Source of the DNA: an uncultured Sphingomonadaceae bacterium
GTDB taxonomy: Bacteria; Pseudomonadota; Alphaproteobacteria; Sphingomonadales; Sphingomonadaceae
Reading direction: 5' to 3'
Assembly: GCA_947488625.1 (NCBI GenBank)
Contig: CANKZR010000001.1
Coordinates: forward strand, 310,001 to 374,000
DNA length: 64,000 nt
A model generated the notes under the pieces. The model was given only the letters and a program-made list of their open reading frames with translations, had not been told where the DNA came from and made no database searches. The position numbers were made by a program, and so were the translations under genes. Shown here piece after piece: positions 60,996-64,000 of this stretch; the stretch's first letter is position 1; every line of letters starts with the position of its first letter.

Positions 60996-61516
60996 ACCCG
61001 TCTGACTGGTCCGTCAGGCTGGCTCATCCCGAAGACGCGGAAGCGTTTACCGAGGTTGAGGAAGATGCCGCCCGTCTCTTGCGAGACGCGCCGTCGCTGG
61101 CACGGGTCACGATCCCTCCCCCGCGGTCTTCTGCTGAATACCGCGCGATCATCGCGCAGCGGCAGAGCCTTGCCAGTGTAGCAGCCGGGCGGATTATCGG
61201 CTTCGCGGCCGCTCGTCCTGCAGGCCGCGAACTTCACCTGCATGAATTGAACGTGGCACGCGCCTATCAGCGCAACGGAATTGGCGGCACCTTGCTGCGC
61301 GCATTGCAGATCGATGCGCGCAACGCCGGTTTTGCCTCGATCACCGTGCACACCTTCCGCGATATTGCATGGAACGCACCGTTCTTTGCGGCCTATGGCT
61401 TTACCGAGGTTACCGATCTGTCGCGCCATCCGCGTTTGGCAGCCGGGCAGGATGCCGCGGTTGAGGCGGGCCTGCCCAGCGACATACGCTGTGCGATGAT
61501 CTGCCTTCTCGACTGA
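60992..61516 (+). CDS. GNAT family N-acetyltransferase
   Basis: The 174-aa enzyme has the acetyl-CoA motif ARAYQRNGIGGTLLRAL (R/Q-x-x-G-x-G/A) after the beta-4 strand HLHELNV, and GFASITVHTFRDIAWNAPFFAAYGF, the C-terminal donor-binding part. Substrate unknown. It starts within the lptG stop (ATGA) and converges on the desaturase gene with a six-base gap. Confidence 0.85.
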   Translation: MNPSDWSVRLAHPEDAEAFTEVEEDAARLLRDAPSLARVTIPPPRSSAEYRAIIAQRQSLASVAAGRIIGFAAARPAGRELHLHELNVARAYQRNGIGGTLLRALQIDARNAGFASITVHTFRDIAWNAPFFAAYGFTEVTDLSRHPRLAAGQDAAVEAGLPSDIRCAMICLLD

Positions 61517-61522
61517 CCGGGA

Positions 61523-62614
61523 TCAGCCGTCGCGCCGCCCCATGGTGCTGCGCGCAATGCGACCCACCAGCGGCAGCATCCCCGGATGGCTGGCCTCCGC
61601 AAACGTCGAAGTTTCACCCAGATGCGCATGGATGCGGCGGTGCGCCTCGTGCAGGGAGTGGTAGGGCATGGACGGGATCAGATGGTGCAATGCATGATAC
61701 CGCAGACCCACCGGAGCCCAAATGCCGGCCGCGAAACGTGGCACGTTCACGCTGTCGAGATATTGTGCGGTGACCGTCATCGCCTCGCCTTCGTTTTCCC
61801 ACAGGTGCGCCACCAGCGTGCGCAGTTGGTTGAACACCGCCACGGCAGCCGTGATGGCAAGGGCAATCAATAGGGGTCGCCAACCCAACCAGAACGGCGT
61901 GGTCATCAGGAAGATCGCCCAGATGCTGGCGCCAACCTGCTGGAACAGGAACCACTTGCGCTCCTTGTCTTCCGGCGGGCGGCGGCGGAACGATGGATTG
62001 ATGGAGAGGGAAGAAAAACGCTCCCATGTAAGGCGCCGAACCGCCGGCACAATCAGGCCGATGGGCGCAAGAATGCCCCAGCGCACGATCAGCGCGATGG
62101 GCGCAAGCGCTGCCACAGCCACGAACAGCGGCAGGCTCCACGGTTTCATCAGGGCCAATGGCATGTATTCCGGATCTTCGGCCGTGCCGTATTTCGTGCG
62201 CGCGTGGTGCAGGGTGTGCACGCTTTCGTACATCAGGCTGGGCGTCAGCATGGGAATGCCCACCAACAGGTTCCATGCCGTGCGAAAGCCGGGCAGGGCG
62301 GTGCGGTGGAGGTGCGAAATCTCGTGGATGAACAGCAGCGCACGATATAGCGCGAGGACCGAGACCACGGCCAGTCCAATAGCCACCCACGTGTTTTCGA
62401 CCAGGATTGCCCCTGTCATCGCGGCATAGCCCACCAGCGCCGATCCGATCATGTCCGGCCAGTAGATGTCGGGCCGCGCAGTATTGATGTCGCGCGTCAG
62501 TTCCGCCGCCGCGCGCAGCATCGCCTTGTCGTCAGGGATTTGCGCGTGAATACGCCGCTGCGCTGGCTTGGTCAGAGCTACTTTCTGCTCGGAAGTGTTT
62601 GTCGTCGCGTCCAT
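61523..62614 (-). CDS. Membrane fatty acid desaturase
   Basis: The 363-aa integral protein has the three His boxes of acyl-lipid/acyl-CoA desaturases: HEISHLH, HTLHH (in SVHTLHHARTKYG) and HALHH near the end, between about four helices. It should introduce a double bond into membrane acyl chains with a di-iron centre. A C-terminal MPYHSLHEAHRRIHAHL follows. No electron donor gene is adjacent. Confidence 0.9.
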   Translation of the reverse strand: MDATTNTSEQKVALTKPAQRRIHAQIPDDKAMLRAAAELTRDINTARPDIYWPDMIGSALVGYAAMTGAILVENTWVAIGLAVVSVLALYRALLFIHEISHLHRTALPGFRTAWNLLVGIPMLTPSLMYESVHTLHHARTKYGTAEDPEYMPLALMKPWSLPLFVAVAALAPIALIVRWGILAPIGLIVPAVRRLTWERFSSLSINPSFRRRPPEDKERKWFLFQQVGASIWAIFLMTTPFWLGWRPLLIALAITAAVAVFNQLRTLVAHLWENEGEAMTVTAQYLDSVNVPRFAAGIWAPVGLRYHALHHLIPSMPYHSLHEAHRRIHAHLGETSTFAEASHPGMLPLVGRIARSTMGRRDG

Positions 62615-62730
62615 AAGGCGGGCTCTATAGTCCAGATTATTCGAAAGTGCGATATGGCGCGACGAAATGCTCGCGCGCCTGACCCCGCACGGTTGACAGG
62701 GCCTTAAAGCATATCAAGAGCGAACCGGGC

Positions 62731-63906
62731 ATGAATGAAAGGCCGATCCACGTGAGCGAGAAGATAGATATTGCCCCTGTGTCCGGCAAGGGTGACCTCG
62801 ATGCATTCATCGATATCGCGTATGAGCTGAACGAGAGCGATCCCAATTGGGTGCCGCCGCTGCGCATGGAAGTGCGTGAACTGCTGGATCCGGGCAAGAA
62901 CCCGTTTTTCGAGCACGCCAAGGTGCAACTGTTTCTCGCTCGCCGTGGGGATGAAGTGGTTGGCCGGATATCGGCCCATTACGACGAACTGGCGCTAGCG
63001 CAGCCCCGCGAACAGGGGATGGGGCCGGGCACGGGCAACTGGGGCATGATGGAGGCGGCGGACGAGGCCGTGATGGCCGCATTGATCGCGCGCGCAGAAC
63101 AATGGCTGCGCGAACAGGGAATGGCCCGTGTTCTTGCACCGCTAAGCCTGTCCGTATGGGACGAGCCGGGCCTGCAGGTGAAGGGGCACGATCACCCGCC
63201 GATGATCATGATGGGTCATCACAATGCGGATTACGAAGGATGGGTAGAGGCACAGGGCTATGACGTCGCAAAGCGCCTGTTTACCTACGATCTGAAAATC
63301 CACGGCGGATTTCCTCCGTTGATCGATCGTATCGTCGCATCAGGAGAGAAGTCCAGCCGCATCAACGTGCGCATGGTCGATACCAAGAATTTCGATGACG
63401 ATGCCGCCATCTGCATGGATATCCTCAACGCTGCATGGTCCAACAACTGGGGTTATGTGCCGTTCACGGAGGCCGAGAAGGTCTATGCCTCCAAGAAGTT
63501 GCGACCCCTGACAAAACAGGGCGCCAACATGATCGCCTTCGTTGACGGAGAGCCGGCTGCATTCATGCTGGCCTGGCCAGATATCAATCTGAAGCTGAAG
63601 AATTACGGCGGCAAGCTGTTTCCGTTCAACTGGCTGAAACTGTTGTTGTGGCTGCGCAACCCGGACTCGTTCAACTGGCGCGTGCCCCTGATGGGGGTGA
63701 TACCGAAATACCAGAACAGTCGCATGGCAAGCCAATTGGCCTTCATGATGATCGAATATATCCGCCGCTATTCGGTGGGTCGGTTCGATGGCGAACGGGC
63801 CGAAGTCGGATGGATTCTGGAAGACAATCAGGGAATGGTGGCGATCGCCGACGCCATCGGGGCAAAGGTCAATCGCGAATACCGCCTGTACGAAAAGCAA
63901 CTCTAG
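62731..63906 (+). CDS. GNAT-fold acyltransferase-like protein, long form
   Basis: The 391-aa protein begins IDIAPVSGKGDLDAFIDIAYELNESDPNWVPPLRMEVRELLDPGKNPFFEHA, a pattern I associate with large GNAT-superfamily proteins of alphaproteobacteria; a first acetyltransferase-like half (FLARRGDEVVGRISAHYDE) is followed by a second half with MIAFVDGEPAAFMLAWPDIN. The family has no established reaction known to me. It diverges from the desaturase gene by 116 bases. Confidence 0.75.
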   Translation: MNERPIHVSEKIDIAPVSGKGDLDAFIDIAYELNESDPNWVPPLRMEVRELLDPGKNPFFEHAKVQLFLARRGDEVVGRISAHYDELALAQPREQGMGPGTGNWGMMEAADEAVMAALIARAEQWLREQGMARVLAPLSLSVWDEPGLQVKGHDHPPMIMMGHHNADYEGWVEAQGYDVAKRLFTYDLKIHGGFPPLIDRIVASGEKSSRINVRMVDTKNFDDDAAICMDILNAAWSNNWGYVPFTEAEKVYASKKLRPLTKQGANMIAFVDGEPAAFMLAWPDINLKLKNYGGKLFPFNWLKLLLWLRNPDSFNWRVPLMGVIPKYQNSRMASQLAFMMIEYIRRYSVGRFDGERAEVGWILEDNQGMVAIADAIGAKVNREYRLYEKQL

Positions 63907-63926
63907 GCACCAATCGATCCATGCAG

Positions 63927-63952
63927 GGAACCCTCCGCGTTCGTTCCACGTT
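63927..63952 (+). promoter_or_regulatory. EcfG-type promoter at right edge
   Basis: GGAAC (63927-63931), 17 bases, CGTT (63949-63952): perfect pattern, 40 bases before a likely start codon. Confidence 0.7.
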
Positions 63953-63991
63953 AGGGTCGCAGGTGCAGCCACAGCACCTACCCGGAGGCCG

Positions 63992-64000
63992 ATGATCGAC
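63992..64000 (+). CDS. Start of a gene running off the window
   Basis: GGAGG (63983-63987) precedes ATG at 63992; only Met-Ile-Asp is visible. The EcfG promoter upstream suggests a general stress gene. Product unknown. Confidence 0.4.

Overview
The window reads as chromosome of a GC-rich alphaproteobacterium, most likely a sphingomonad (Erythrobacteraceae-like). This is inferred from gene content: a NepR/EcfG general stress module, a PhaC/phasin pair, a ClpS-LptF-LptG run, a bioBFDA operon and a CioAB-type cytochrome bd oxidase. Most genes are ordinary chromosomal genes, interrupted by two accessory insertions.

Layout: 0-2 kb, rlmE and ppx. 2-8.7 kb, a sterol-desaturase-like gene and an arsenic-methylation/arsenosugar-type cluster (two glycosyltransferases, SDR, ArsM, MerA-like flavoprotein, radical SAM protein). 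9.2-19.9 kb, an integrated 10.6-kb element bounded by a perfect 16-bp repeat of the tRNA-Gln 3' end. It has integrase, portal, prohead protease, HK97 capsid, large terminase, HNH nuclease and a RepA-like ATPase but no tail, lysis-cassette or connector genes, so it looks like a capsid-forming phage satellite (cfPICI-like) more than a full prophage. 20-25.4 kb, a serine hydrolase and bioBFDA. 25.7-33.2 kb, cytochrome bd, LOG protein, TonB-like protein, thiD, glmM, sodB. 33.2-37.2 kb, AI-2E-type permease and the general stress locus ecfG/nepR/histidine kinase. 37.2-43.0 kb, modABC facing a molybdenum hydroxylase (iorAB-like) and a Crp/Fnr regulator. 43.07-51.25 kb, a probable second island bounded by a 45-bp duplication of the tRNA-Thr 3' half; it carries a degenerate lycopene-cyclase-like gene, a LuxR-type regulator and an archaic (Csu-like) chaperone-usher pilus operon. 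51.3-64 kb, tRNAs, SulP permease, PilZ protein, aminotransferase, phaC and phasin, clpS, lptFG, a fatty acid desaturase and two GNAT proteins.

The best regulatory signal is four matches to the EcfG promoter pattern (GGAAC, 16-17 nt, CGTT/GGTT): an overlapping back-to-back pair between nepR-ecfG and the histidine kinase gene, one before the Crp/Fnr gene, and one before a gene that starts at the window's right edge. Strongest discovery candidates are the tailless capsid-encoding element, with a 55-codon membrane-protein gene and a possible HNH frameshift, and the tRNA-Thr-bounded pilus island. No rRNA or CRISPR array was seen. All family assignments are by reading motifs; no database search was run.
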